From Clostridium vitabionis (GTDB lineage Bacteria; Bacillota; Clostridia; Lachnospirales; Lachnospiraceae): a stretch of 64,000 nt of DNA. Of this stretch, positions 36,401 to 44,508 are shown one piece after another; position 1 is the first letter of the stretch; every line of letters begins with the position of its first letter. The notes below the pieces were generated by a model. That model ran no database searches, was not told the DNA's origin, and saw only the letters and a program-made list of their open reading frames with translations. The stretch spans positions 1,000,394-1,064,393 of the forward strand of contig NZ_JADKQA010000001.1 in NCBI RefSeq assembly GCF_015351765.1, given 5' to 3'. The translations under genes were made by a program, and so were the position numbers.

Positions 36401-38738
36401 TGCCTGCCACTGGGAAATTCGGCTCATCCCCGGAAATCTGCTCATAAGAATCCGCAGGGAAAGACGTGCCGGCTTCATCCAGCTGCCGGATGGCATTAAC
36501 CCCGCCGCCATTGTGATAGATCACCATTTTCCCTGCCCAGCGGGCATAAACCTCGGTATCCGCCGTAAGGCGTGTCTTCTGCGGGTCAAACGGTTGCTCT
36601 TTCCCGGTACTGTCCTGGTAATACCAGCCCTGGAACTCTTTTCCGCTGGGATCACGGGGAGTGCCCGGATCGGTAAATCCCTCCACCGCAGAGAGACTGT
36701 AGCCGCGGATGGTCTCGAACGTCCGGTCGCCTTTTTGTGGCTCGTTGGCATAAACCGCCCGGGAATTATTCAACCGGTAGGTAACCGTGACTTTCGGGCA
36801 CCAGACATGTTTTTTGCCGTCTTCATTAGCGTCTTTGACAGGGTAAGTGTATTTTTTCCCCAGACAGTTCACCGGATGAAGCTCAGTGACCGAACTGTCT
36901 GCCAGAGTAAATAAAGTCAGCTTTTCATCCCCGTTATCCGCCCCATTCGTCGGTATTGCCCCAGCATTGGACAGTGACTCCTCATAGACGCGGTAGCTTC
37001 CGCCGGTCACAACGTAGGTTCCGTCCATTGCGCCTACAGAATCCATTGAAGACTTTGCCTGAGTTTCCACTCGGGAGGAACCGTCAAACACCAGGTGGGC
37101 GGTTTCGAAGATGCCAACACCAATTAGTGGAAAACGAGACACATTTTCCGCCCTGATCACCGAATCATGGACAGCAAGCGTTGCCCCATCGTTGACATTG
37201 AAGCCACCGTCAGGACTGTTTTTGACTGTGACATCGGTATTTTTAAATGTTAGAACCCTTCCGCCGGCAATAGTGACCCGTGATTGCTCAATCACGAAGG
37301 TGGAATTGATAAAGGTAGCATCATTGTTCGTGAGGATCAGGACAAGCCCACCCTTCCAAGAGTCTTTATTAAACCTCCCGCTGAGCTTGAAATAAGAATT
37401 TGACACATGAATCGGATTTGCCTGCAACCACACGTCATCAATCTCGATATCCGCGTCATCAGCAGTAAGATTTCTGGAAGTGTAACCATCGTAATGTCCG
37501 CCCTTCCAGTCCAGCGTCGCCTTTTTGATCGTCGCCGCTGCCCCGGTATCAAATCCCTCCGCGCCTTGCTTCGCAGCGATCGATACCTTGAGCTTCTCCC
37601 TGTCTGTCCCCTCAAGCTTACCCTTGAGTACCAGGCCCTTTCCGACATTGTCAAAGACATAGCTGCCGTCGTTGATAGCAGCACCGTCTTCAACGGTCAG
37701 GGCGGTATTAAAGCCGCTCATGGTAAAGGTGGCGCCATCCGCTGTCCGGATTGTGGAACCAGATTTCAGGATAAATCCATTCTTGTTATCTCCTCCTTCG
37801 ATCGATGTATTCCCTGCCGCCTCAAGCGTAATCTCCCTATCCACTGCTGCCCCGGAAACCGCCTCTGCGTCAAACCGGCCTTTCATGTGGACGGTATCTC
37901 CGACAGAAGCCGCAATGACCGCCTCTTGAAGCTTTGTGTAGGTTTTATCCGAAGCATCGTTAATCCAGAATCTGCCTGTCTCATCCGCGGGTGCCCGGAG
38001 AACAGCATAGATGGAAAATTCCGCCGTACTGATTTCGGCGCTTATCTTTCCATCTGCACCCTCGTCAGTTTTCGCCGCGAAGCGGTCCGCATCATCGGCA
38101 TCCTCATCCGGCAGATGGTAGACCTCCGGACGGCTTGCGCCTGCAAGGCCTAGATTCTCAAAACGCACGGAAATCTCCTGCTGTGGCTCGAGATGATCCT
38201 CCGCTTCCGTATAGAAATCAAAATCATAGGCCGCGGCATTTTCCTCCGAGAGATTATCCGTACCGGAGGCCGTTTTCAGCGCGTCAAGAATCTGATCCGA
38301 CATCACCCTGGTGACTGAGAGAGAAACCCCTGCCGGAAATGCGCCCTCCGGTGCGCTGACGACAACCCTGGAGCCGTCGCCGAAGACAACGGGATCGAAA
38401 TCTACCGCCGGCATCTCCGCTCCGGAAATCGCCGCCGGGGTTTCCGCCGCATGTTCATTTGCCGGAAGGTCATTGACCAGGGGAATCTCCGGCTTAGCCA
38501 AAGACCCCTCGCTCGCTTCCTTCTCTGCGGTCTTCCCTTCTTCCCCGATCTCCGCTGGTGTGGCATAAGGCAGGGGAATTTCAGATGCTATACCCCCGGA
38601 GTATTTTTCGGTGTCCTGCTTCGTAAACGCCCCTGTGTCCGCCAGGGACTGCATCGAGGAGGATCCTCCCAGGCTGGACATCAGGGCAAAGACAGCCGCG
38701 GAAACTGCCGCGGCGATGCGATGCCGACACTTTCTCAT
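33450..38738 (-). CDS. Large wall-associated surface protein with a variant sorting signal
   Basis: A 1762-residue secreted protein. Signal peptide 1-35. Residues about 265-580 look like a pectate-lyase-type beta-helix (KLQEAVIAASVGDTVHMKG, then repeated ILKSG.../ADIEIDD... turns). An InlB-type repeat lies at about 650-740 (EFQGWYYQDSTG, EVYARWAGK). Three related modules of about 235 residues begin near 990, 1230 and 1468, each with a helical SIQEQI-type start, a SxFTAxxxxP strand, a VTVxMxLxEG segment and an FxFxWNxxQ end. A Pro/Gly/Ser/His linker follows. The end is KTGDS, a hydrophobic stretch and RRRKK: a sorting signal with VKTGD instead of LPxTG. The ATG at 38738 follows AAGGGAGG. Likely an adhesin or glycan-binding protein; the ligand is unknown. 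Confidence 0.85.
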   Translation of the reverse strand: MRKCRHRIAAAVSAAVFALMSSLGGSSSMQSLADTGAFTKQDTEKYSGGIASEIPLPYATPAEIGEEGKTAEKEASEGSLAKPEIPLVNDLPANEHAAETPAAISGAEMPAVDFDPVVFGDGSRVVVSAPEGAFPAGVSLSVTRVMSDQILDALKTASGTDNLSEENAAAYDFDFYTEAEDHLEPQQEISVRFENLGLAGASRPEVYHLPDEDADDADRFAAKTDEGADGKISAEISTAEFSIYAVLRAPADETGRFWINDASDKTYTKLQEAVIAASVGDTVHMKGRFDAEAVSGAAVDREITLEAAGNTSIEGGDNKNGFILKSGSTIRTADGATFTMSGFNTALTVEDGAAINDGSYVFDNVGKGLVLKGKLEGTDREKLKVSIAAKQGAEGFDTGAAATIKKATLDWKGGHYDGYTSRNLTADDADIEIDDVWLQANPIHVSNSYFKLSGRFNKDSWKGGLVLILTNNDATFINSTFVIEQSRVTIAGGRVLTFKNTDVTVKNSPDGGFNVNDGATLAVHDSVIRAENVSRFPLIGVGIFETAHLVFDGSSRVETQAKSSMDSVGAMDGTYVVTGGSYRVYEESLSNAGAIPTNGADNGDEKLTLFTLADSSVTELHPVNCLGKKYTYPVKDANEDGKKHVWCPKVTVTYRLNNSRAVYANEPQKGDRTFETIRGYSLSAVEGFTDPGTPRDPSGKEFQGWYYQDSTGKEQPFDPQKTRLTADTEVYARWAGKMVIYHNGGGVNAIRQLDEAGTSFPADSYEQISGDEPNFPVAGKIFRFWTRDAAGTGTPIQPGDQISFGSGETKVELYAQYDDLQYSVSFSANGGKFSQNSIYHDAKYFTISKDANGGEVATLNRKATYGKQLQDILGELNHNQLKLSADIASMPGFKLKSSTDWYKDQAGSEPIRFVDYSWWSGENPVITSDVTYYLGWECRLDPVDNKGTIDADLWNGDPSDEAGSEDITPVQTGDAISLTGAVDVSNIKSQITALADRYKIDETGYKNIQIIHPQSEFTAVLALPENVEIPQSADQLNASAEGLGDCFTLDPKIVLDQSKRTVTVSFLLKEGVTNFQTLFDRVNRTGVQANLTNGASDTILITVGGFAVGSGQSGSQFTVTGTVHGNFSAVASMGAQEGQGADLPAEAPQNMQYFTFEWNGVQSSQGKDKGSKQGITATYRIYEPVHLELPGDITTVDPSASQDAHADSRAVRAVFPGETLDYVGRLDISSIQEQIKGIWEDYGKSGTADQEDIATNKVRSFFTAEITFPKGLTVSALNKDSVGFTENDLFEVTDVTADKEKNAVRVVMGLRKTYQNFADLYRDVTGVPPILEVTIPGITVDQETLGDTVLTAVGTVTGDFYGEAVKTDSGAAVPALRMLDAFSEKPAQQDSKAKKVFAFAWNAVQGLDGKDDHQAKEDERTIAYSVKTAARLTLPGDLLINGDTCHDSVYPAKTGEELAYRAELDVAGIQEQMRAVEGSFAVSQDRYGDISLNGLASEFTAVFQIPKELAAVWPAKIGEYQLEGTGAYNISSVEKSGTTVTVRMTLREGITTYEELRRAVLNDTNSTLALEVSSFAVPDSLAEKTMYTVTGTLGGMMKASAVLNGKTRSFAFSWEAEQRKDPDGTDAILPSDDRTISVTAEILRQSTPDQPVTPDNPPDPHHSGGSGGGGGSHSGGSFRPGAVVPPENEDVPGIVHGGSEGDNTFSTSQQAGDLEPAKGSAPSRLLRRIVKTGDSTPILLYLAVILASGGLLAVYVMRRRKK

Positions 38739-38811
38739 ACGCTTTTCCTCCCTTGAAAAGTTTCCGCCCGGGCACAATGCCGCCGGCCGGAGCAAATTTA
38801 GGTAAATCTCG

Positions 38812-38830
38812 GTTAATTTACAAAATTAAC
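38812..38830. promoter_or_regulatory. Palindrome in the leader of the surface-protein gene
   Basis: GTTAATTT, 3 bases, AAATTAAC: a perfect 8-base-arm inverted repeat between a -10-like TATAAT (about 38833-38838, minus strand) and the start codon. The position fits a repressor operator; no known consensus is claimed. Confidence 0.4.
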
Positions 38831-38893
38831 TGATATTATACGTTCAATAACATACTTTACTATCTTTATAGACAGATTGCAAGGATATGTCTT

Positions 38894-38979
38894 CATGCCA
38901 GAAAATTACCTGCCACAACTGCCCGCGGCACCGCCTAGGTAGTAGCACCAAGATCATGGTAGAATAATTTTCCAGCATG
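38894..38979. repeat. Small inverted-repeat element upstream of the glycosyltransferase gene
   Basis: CATGCCAGAAAATTA (38894-38908) and its near-inverse TAATTTTCCAGCATG (38965-38979) match at 13 of 15 positions and enclose 56 bases, including GCCCGCGGCACCGCC. The form is that of a tiny non-coding element or a large cruciform; only one copy is in the window. Confidence 0.5.
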
Positions 38980-39035
38980 ATTTAAGATAGAAGAGATTGC
39001 ATCTGGATTTTTGTCGGGAAAGGATTTTATTTATT

Positions 39036-40040
39036 ATGAAAAAACCGATCTTATGGATCGTCATCCCCTGCTACAACGAGCAGGACGTGCTGCCGGTAAC
39101 GGCACCTCTCTTCCTGGATGAGCTCCAGCTTCTGATAGATTCTGAAAAAATCGATGAAGAGAGCCGGATTCTCTTTGTCAATGACGGCTCGAAAGACCGG
39201 ACGTGGCAGATCATCTCCGATCTGTCCAAAAAAGACCGGCATTTTCTCGGCATCGCGCAGAGCCGGAACCGGGGACACCAGAATGCGGTGCTCGCCGGCC
39301 TTATGGAGGCAAAAGGACGGTGCGACATCACCATCTCCATTGACTGCGACGGGCAGGACGACATTTCCGCCATGGGGAAAATGGTCGAGGAGTACCGGAA
39401 GGGCTGCGAGATCGTCTACGGCGTCCGCTCCTCCCGGGAGACAGACACATGGTTCAAGCGAACAACGGCGCAGGAATACTACAGATTTCTGAACCGGATG
39501 GGGGTTGAGGTCGTCTACAACCACGCGGACTACCGGCTGGTGAGCTCCCGGGTGCTGCAGCACTTCGCCGATTATCATGAGGTCAACATTTTCCTCCGCG
39601 GTATGTTCCCCCTCGTCGGCTTCAAGAGCACTTCCGTGTATTACGAGCGCCATGGGCGCATAGCCGGGCAGAGCCATTACCCGCTCCGGAAAATGCTCGC
39701 GCTCGCGATTGACGGCATCACGAGCTTATCGATCAAGCCGATCTCTCTCATCGCCGGGACCGGCGCCATCGTCAGCCTGCTCGGATTTCTCGGGATTCTC
39801 TGGGCAATCGCCATGGCAATCACGGGCAACACGGTCGCCGGCTGGGCATCCATCGTCTGCATCGTCTGCTTTCTCGGCGGCATCCAGCTGCTCAGCCTCG
39901 GCATCATCGGCGAGTACGTGGGGAAAACCTACATGGAAGCTAAGCACCGGCCGAGGTACATCATCAGTGAACGGACGTGGGAGGAAGAAAGTCCTCGCCC
40001 CGGTTGTTCACAAAAGTTTGATTTTCCGGACACGAATTGA
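39036..40040 (+). CDS. Family 2 glycosyltransferase, GtrB/YkcC-like
   Basis: A 334-residue membrane-bound glycosyltransferase. The N-terminal GT-A domain has IPCYNEQDVLP and the metal-binding DGQDD (in SIDCDGQDDI). Two C-terminal helices (about residues 230-300) and the GIIGEYVGKTYMEAKHRPRYII tail are typical of polyprenyl-phosphate glucosyltransferases that load a lipid carrier on the inner face of the membrane. The last 20 residues are not conserved in type. The ribosome site AAAGGA has long spacing (about 11). A flippase partner is not next to it. It is followed by a terminator. Confidence 0.9.
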   Translation: MKKPILWIVIPCYNEQDVLPVTAPLFLDELQLLIDSEKIDEESRILFVNDGSKDRTWQIISDLSKKDRHFLGIAQSRNRGHQNAVLAGLMEAKGRCDITISIDCDGQDDISAMGKMVEEYRKGCEIVYGVRSSRETDTWFKRTTAQEYYRFLNRMGVEVVYNHADYRLVSSRVLQHFADYHEVNIFLRGMFPLVGFKSTSVYYERHGRIAGQSHYPLRKMLALAIDGITSLSIKPISLIAGTGAIVSLLGFLGILWAIAMAITGNTVAGWASIVCIVCFLGGIQLLSLGIIGEYVGKTYMEAKHRPRYIISERTWEEESPRPGCSQKFDFPDTN

Positions 40041-40065
40041 ACACAATTTCCGGGTAGAGTATGAT

Positions 40066-40141
40066 CAAGATAACAAAAACAAGTTATCTTGCTGCTGCAA
40101 CTTTTTCATACGCTGGCGGGAATGCCTGCATTCCCGCCACC
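40066..40141 (+). other. Two successive hairpins behind the glycosyltransferase gene
   Basis: CAAGATAAC/GTTATCTTG with an 8-base loop, then GGCGGGAATG/CATTCCCGCC with a 4-base loop. They precede the terminator at 40200-40227. The rest of the gap to 40304 shows no gene. Confidence 0.5.
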
Positions 40142-40199
40142 TCCCCCCGATTTTAAGGCGAAAGCCTTTGCCTATACCTTTTTCATACCCCCCTCTGAA

Positions 40200-40227
40200 A
40201 ACCCGCTCCCCCGAGCGGGTTTTTTTC
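40200..40227 (+). terminator. Terminator of the glycosyltransferase gene
   Basis: AACCCGCTC (40200-40208) pairs with GAGCGGGTT (40213-40221), followed by TTTTTT. Confidence 0.85.
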
Positions 40228-40289
40228 TGTCTCCGGGCAACATTTTCCGCCTACCGCATCATTTGCGTCAATGCTGGCAAACTCAGGAC

Positions 40290-40334
40290 AAAAAACATTA
40301 AAAAGAATTCCCGGAAGCTTTAAGCTCCCGGGAA
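40290..40334 (-). terminator. Terminator of the yhcH-cyclase operon
   Basis: TTCCCGG...CCGGGAA (40308-40314 and 40328-40334) with an inner AGCTTTAAGCT extension; on the minus strand it is followed by TTCTTTTT. Confidence 0.75.
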
Positions 40335-40370
40335 CACTGAAAAAACTCTTGTCTCTTGTATTCCGAACCG

Positions 40371-41060
40371 TCACGAAAATTCTTTTATTCCTTCAATCGC
40401 GTAGGCGTGAACCGGGCTGGAATCCAGGCCCTTGATCGGCAGCGGGGCATAGGACATGAAGAACACATCCCGCTTCAGCTCTTCGAGGTTCTTCAGCACC
40501 TCGATGAATACGATATTCTCCGCCAGAAGAATATCGTGGAACGGCTTGACATCCTCATTGCTGCTCTCCACCGAGACGCCGTCGCCGAAGCCTACCGCCT
40601 TGACCTTCTTATTCTTAAACCACTCGGCAGTTTCCGCATTGACACAGAGCCGGTGATCTTTCTCCGTATTGGTGTCCGGCGTGAACGGATTCAGCTTGTA
40701 GTCGGAATCGATGATGACAATATCGCCTTCCTTCACTTTCCCTGCCTCGCGGTCAAGGTCGGCCGCCGTGATGTGCCCGTTCGGCTTCACGGTATCGCGG
40801 AAATTCACATAGACCGCGCGGCCCATAAATGTCGTGAGCGGAACCCCGGTCACATCCGGCCAGTCATCATTGTGATGATACGGGCACTCCGCATGCGTGC
40901 CGAGATGGGTCATGATATCAAAATTCGTATGAAAATCCGGGATCGGCCCGCCCGTGTTAAAGCGGTGCAGCTTGCACCTCCTGGTCTCGGTTGCCGGATC
41001 AACCAGCTTGGAGAGGTCGATCAGCCTCATGCCATTTCCCAAATCATAAACTGCCTGCAT
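40371..41060 (-). CDS. Cyclase-family (kynurenine formamidase-like) hydrolase
   Basis: A 229-residue PF04199 metal-dependent hydrolase. The family motif HxGTHxDxPxH appears as THLGTHAECPYHHN (about residues 50-63), with Glu in place of the usual Asp. The N-terminus LIDLSKLVDPATE and the later IVIDSDYKLNPF segment fit the fold. Members open the formamide of N-formylkynurenine, or act on cyclic amides and lactones; the substrate here is not known. It lies 54 bases behind yhcH and the two appear cotranscribed. The ATG at 41060 follows AGGAAGGACAAT. Confidence 0.87.
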   Translation of the reverse strand: MQAVYDLGNGMRLIDLSKLVDPATETRRCKLHRFNTGGPIPDFHTNFDIMTHLGTHAECPYHHNDDWPDVTGVPLTTFMGRAVYVNFRDTVKPNGHITAADLDREAGKVKEGDIVIIDSDYKLNPFTPDTNTEKDHRLCVNAETAEWFKNKKVKAVGFGDGVSVESSNEDVKPFHDILLAENIVFIEVLKNLEELKRDVFFMSYAPLPIKGLDSSPVHAYAIEGIKEFS

Positions 41061-41114
41061 ATTGTCCTTCCTCCTGAACGGCAAAAATGATGATGTATCA
41101 GCCAAACTTCCGGC

Positions 41115-41570
41115 TCAGTCGACAGCCACCTTGATGACCACTTTTTTCACCGCCATCGGCTTCCCTGCCGAGCATCTCGGCTTGTGGGCATCCTCCGGGG
41201 CAACAACGGCCATGTCGCCCTCCTGGAGATAAACCTCGCCGGAAGATACCGGTTCCTCATAGAAATACAGATCCTTCTCCTCGCGGCTCTCCCTGAGCTT
41301 CAGGCCATCCACCTTACATATCCCGAACATTTCTTCGCCGGAAACCATATACTGGATGTCGAAATACTTCTTATGACTCTCGAAGAAATGATTCTCCTTC
41401 GCATCGGTCGTATATTCCTGCACATTGGCGACCACCTTGTCGCCGAGGATCGGGTAAGCGCCTGCCGGAAGATCCTTGATATCGGTCTCCCTGAGCCAGC
41501 GATATGCCGCCTTGAATTTGTCGTCCAGATAATCGTACTTTTCCGCGATGGAAATGTTGGAATAGAACAT
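41115..41570 (-). CDS. YhcH/YjgK/YiaL family protein
   Basis: A 151-residue cupin-like protein. Motifs: ENHFFESHKKYFDIQYMVSGEE (the His and Glu of the metal site) and GDMAVVAPEDAHKPRC near the C-terminus. Relatives sit in sugar-acid and sialic-acid operons (YhcH, YiaL, EbgC) and are thought to bind or epimerise a sugar. Together with the cyclase-family gene and the LysR gene 264 bases upstream, this suggests a small catabolic unit. The start follows GGGAGGCAGTAAGTA. Confidence 0.92.
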   Translation of the reverse strand: MFYSNISIAEKYDYLDDKFKAAYRWLRETDIKDLPAGAYPILGDKVVANVQEYTTDAKENHFFESHKKYFDIQYMVSGEEMFGICKVDGLKLRESREEKDLYFYEEPVSSGEVYLQEGDMAVVAPEDAHKPRCSAGKPMAVKKVVIKVAVD

Positions 41571-41833
41571 TACTTACTGCCTCCCTGTTGAGATGAATGA
41601 TTTGCTGGGAAATACCGGATTTATGCCACCTTGCCTCTTTCTGCAAAATCTCCGGCGTTCTCCGGCTTACTTTATTCTATCACATTTCCCATGCTGCTGT
41701 CTTCCAGAGAATACGTATCGGAGTTTCTCCGTGCGGTTCCGGCCTCCACCGGCGCGGTGAGCACCCTTTGATGGCTGCCATCAGGCGGATTCGTGCTCTG
41801 TGCGCTCAAAAACTTCGATCACGGTTCTCCCCT

Positions 41834-42727
41834 CTAGGCATCCTGTGCGGTATTCTGGTACGTCTCAATGATATGATTATACAGCGTCCGCACCGCCGGA
41901 GCCATCGATTTCGGATTGAGTGCCGAGAGCCCGATCATCCGCGAGGCAGCCGGCTCCACGGGATAGACGTCCACCTTCGCCTTATCCATGATCTTTTCCG
42001 CGGTCAGCGCCGGGATAATGCAGATGCCGAGGCCATTTTCCACCATCGTGATCATGGAGAGGTCGTCCGATACGTGGTAGCTTGAATTGACCTCCAGATG
42101 GTTCTCCTTCATGTAGATCTGGACATCCGCGTCCGTGGACTTCGCCTGGACGACAAACTGGTGCTTCGCCATCTCATGAACCGTCATGCTGCCGGAAGAA
42201 TCTTCCTTGCGGAAACCGTGAGGTACCACGCAGAGCAGCGGGTCAAGGTAAAACGGGCTGATCGGGAGATCCCCCGCGCTCGAAGTGGACAGGAACCCGA
42301 AGTCCACAATCCCGTTCTTGATCCAGTAGGACACGTCATCGTAGGTTCCCTGGTAGAGCTCGATCGTGATTGCGGGATATTTTTCGCGGAACGACGTGAT
42401 AATCTGGGGAATCCAGTTGGAGCAGACACTGGCAAATGTACCCACCCGGACTTTTCCCCTCTTTAACCCCTTGAACTCTGCCACAACCTGCTGAAGGCTC
42501 TCGTCGCAGTTCAGCACCGCATTGATGTAGGGGAGCAGGTGCTCGCCGTAGCCGGTCAGCGTGACGCCCGACTTATTGCGGGTGAGCACGGTGAACCCGA
42601 GCTCATTCTCCATCGAAGAGATCGCGTGGCTGATGGCCGATGGTGTGAGGCCGAGCACATCCGCCGCCTTGTGAAAGCTCCCCATATCAGCAACCGTCTT
42701 GAAAATCTGATACGTCAGCAGGGTCAT
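41834..42727 (-). CDS. LysR-family regulator
   Basis: A 297-residue LysR protein with helix-turn-helix at residues 3-60 (MGSFHKAADVLGLTPSAISHAISSMENELG) and an effector domain from about 88 (KVRVGTFASVCSNWIPQII). It lies upstream of yhcH and the cyclase gene on the same strand and may regulate them; LysR genes are more often divergent from their targets, so this is uncertain. The ATG at 42727 follows TTAGGAGGAAAAA. Confidence 0.92.
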   Translation of the reverse strand: MTLLTYQIFKTVADMGSFHKAADVLGLTPSAISHAISSMENELGFTVLTRNKSGVTLTGYGEHLLPYINAVLNCDESLQQVVAEFKGLKRGKVRVGTFASVCSNWIPQIITSFREKYPAITIELYQGTYDDVSYWIKNGIVDFGFLSTSSAGDLPISPFYLDPLLCVVPHGFRKEDSSGSMTVHEMAKHQFVVQAKSTDADVQIYMKENHLEVNSSYHVSDDLSMITMVENGLGICIIPALTAEKIMDKAKVDVYPVEPAASRMIGLSALNPKSMAPAVRTLYNHIIETYQNTAQDA

Positions 42728-42812
42728 TTTTTCCTCCTAAAAGTGCTTCCGGGAAAAGCCGGATTGCCTTTATATTTTCATCGTGATGTTGAAACAGATT
42801 AAACACGCTATT

Positions 42813-42840
42813 ATTATACTTGTTTATTAAAAAAAGGCAA
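42813..42840 (-). promoter_or_regulatory. Promoter of the LysR gene at 41834-42727
   Basis: TTGCCT (42835-42840), 16 bases that include a run of seven T, and TATAAT (42813-42818). Confidence 0.55.
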
Positions 42841-42850
42841 GTATACACAG

Positions 42851-42879
42851 AAAAAGAGCCGGGCTTTTCCGCCCGGCTC
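42851..42879 (-). terminator. Terminator of the gap-pgk-tpiA-gpmI operon
   Basis: GAGCCGGGC (42856-42864) pairs with GCCCGGCTC (42871-42879); on the minus strand TTTTT follows. Confidence 0.85.
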
Positions 42880-42933
42880 AGGCCAGATCCCGGAGGAGGA
42901 TCTCATCATGCACGGATCGTCAGTAATTCATCC

Positions 42934-44475
42934 TCATTTCCGGACGATCAGGGACTTTCCCGTCATCTCCGCGGGCTGCTCCAGCCCCATGCATTCGATC
43001 AGGGTCGGAACAATGTCGCAGAGGCGGCCATTTTCCCGAAGGCCGAAGGACGGATCCGCATTGAACAGGATGAACGGAACCTGGTTGGTCGTGTGCGCCG
43101 TCCAGGGCTTTCCTGTCTCCGGATCGACCATGCGCTCGGCATTGCCGTGGTCCGCGCAGATGAATGCCTGGCCGCCTGCCTCACGGATGGCGTCCGTCAC
43201 CTTGCCGACACAGGTATCCACAGTCTCGATCGCCCGGATGGCCGCCTGCTCCACGCCGGTATGACCGACCATATCCGGGTTCGCAAAGTTGCAGATGATG
43301 ACATCATATTTTCCGGAGCGGATCGCCGCGCAGAGCTTCTCGCACACCTCGGGGGCGCTCATCTGCGGTTTCAGGTCATAGGTCGGAACATCCTTCGGGG
43401 ACGGAACCAGGATCCTGTCCTCCCCCTCGTTCGGAGTCTCTACACCGCCGTTGAAGAAGAAGGTGACATGCGCGTATTTCTCGGTCTCGGCGATGCGCAG
43501 CTGCTTCATGCCCTTCTTCGCCAGATATTCACCGAAGGTATTTTTCAGCTCCTCCTTGCCGAAGGCCACCAGCTTGTGCGGGATCGTCGGGTCGTAGTCC
43601 GTGAAGCACACAAAGCAGGTATCCAGGCGCTTCTCCCTCGGGAAACCGGTGAACTCATCATCGCAGAATGCGTGGGTCATCTCCCTCGCGCGGTCGGGGC
43701 GGAAATTGAAGAAGACCACCGAGTCGCCGTCTTTCACCGTGGCGGTCGGAGCGCCGTTCTTCTCCACATAGAACGGAACGACAAATTCATCATTCACGCC
43801 CTTGTCGTAGGAAGCCTGGATCCCCGCCTGAGCGCTCTCCGCCTTCTGGCCTTCCGCCTTCGTCAGGACATCGTAGGCCTTGACCACGCGGTCATAGTTC
43901 TTGTCGCGGTCCATCGCGTAATAGCGCCCGGAAACCGAGGCGACCTCGCCGACACCGATCTCCTGCATCTTCTGCTCAAGCTCAGCGACAAACCCCTTCC
44001 CGGAAGCCGGCGGAGTATCCCTGCCGTCGAGGAAGCAGTGGACATAGACATTTTTCAGCCCCTCGCGCTTGGCGAGCTCCAGAAGGCCGTAGATATGCGT
44101 GTTGTGGCTGTGCACGCCGCCCGGTGAGACCAGCCCCATCAGGTGGAGCGCAGAGCCGTTCTTCCGGCAGTTCTCCGCCGCCTCGAGGAGAGCCTTATTC
44201 TTGAAGAAATCCCCGTCCTCGATCGCTTTCGTGATCCGGGTCAGCTCCTGGTAGACTATTCTCCCCGCGCCCATGTTCATATGGCCGACTTCCGAGTTGC
44301 CCATCTGGCCGTCCGGAAGGCCGACCGCAAGGCCGCTGGCATTGCCCCGGACGAAGGGATATTCCTTCTCCAGACGGTCCATATTCGGGGTCTTTGCCTC
44401 CCAGACCGCGTTGTGCTCGTGGTCGTCGGAGATCCCGTAGCCATCAAGAATCAGTAATAAAGTAGGTCTTTTCAT
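42934..44475 (-). CDS. gpmI: Phosphoglycerate mutase, cofactor-independent
   Basis: A 513-residue Mn-dependent enzyme that interconverts 3- and 2-phosphoglycerate. The catalytic serine region GQMGNSEVGHMNMGAGRIV is near residue 60; metal ligands are in LLILDGYG and, near the C-terminus, FICADHGNAERM. Full length. It is the last gene of the glycolytic operon, 33 bases behind tpiA. Confidence 0.97.
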   Translation of the reverse strand: MKRPTLLLILDGYGISDDHEHNAVWEAKTPNMDRLEKEYPFVRGNASGLAVGLPDGQMGNSEVGHMNMGAGRIVYQELTRITKAIEDGDFFKNKALLEAAENCRKNGSALHLMGLVSPGGVHSHNTHIYGLLELAKREGLKNVYVHCFLDGRDTPPASGKGFVAELEQKMQEIGVGEVASVSGRYYAMDRDKNYDRVVKAYDVLTKAEGQKAESAQAGIQASYDKGVNDEFVVPFYVEKNGAPTATVKDGDSVVFFNFRPDRAREMTHAFCDDEFTGFPREKRLDTCFVCFTDYDPTIPHKLVAFGKEELKNTFGEYLAKKGMKQLRIAETEKYAHVTFFFNGGVETPNEGEDRILVPSPKDVPTYDLKPQMSAPEVCEKLCAAIRSGKYDVIICNFANPDMVGHTGVEQAAIRAIETVDTCVGKVTDAIREAGGQAFICADHGNAERMVDPETGKPWTAHTTNQVPFILFNADPSFGLRENGRLCDIVPTLIECMGLEQPAEMTGKSLIVRK

Positions 44476-44508
44476 AAATTCTCTTACCCTGTCTTTGATT
44501 TGTGTATC

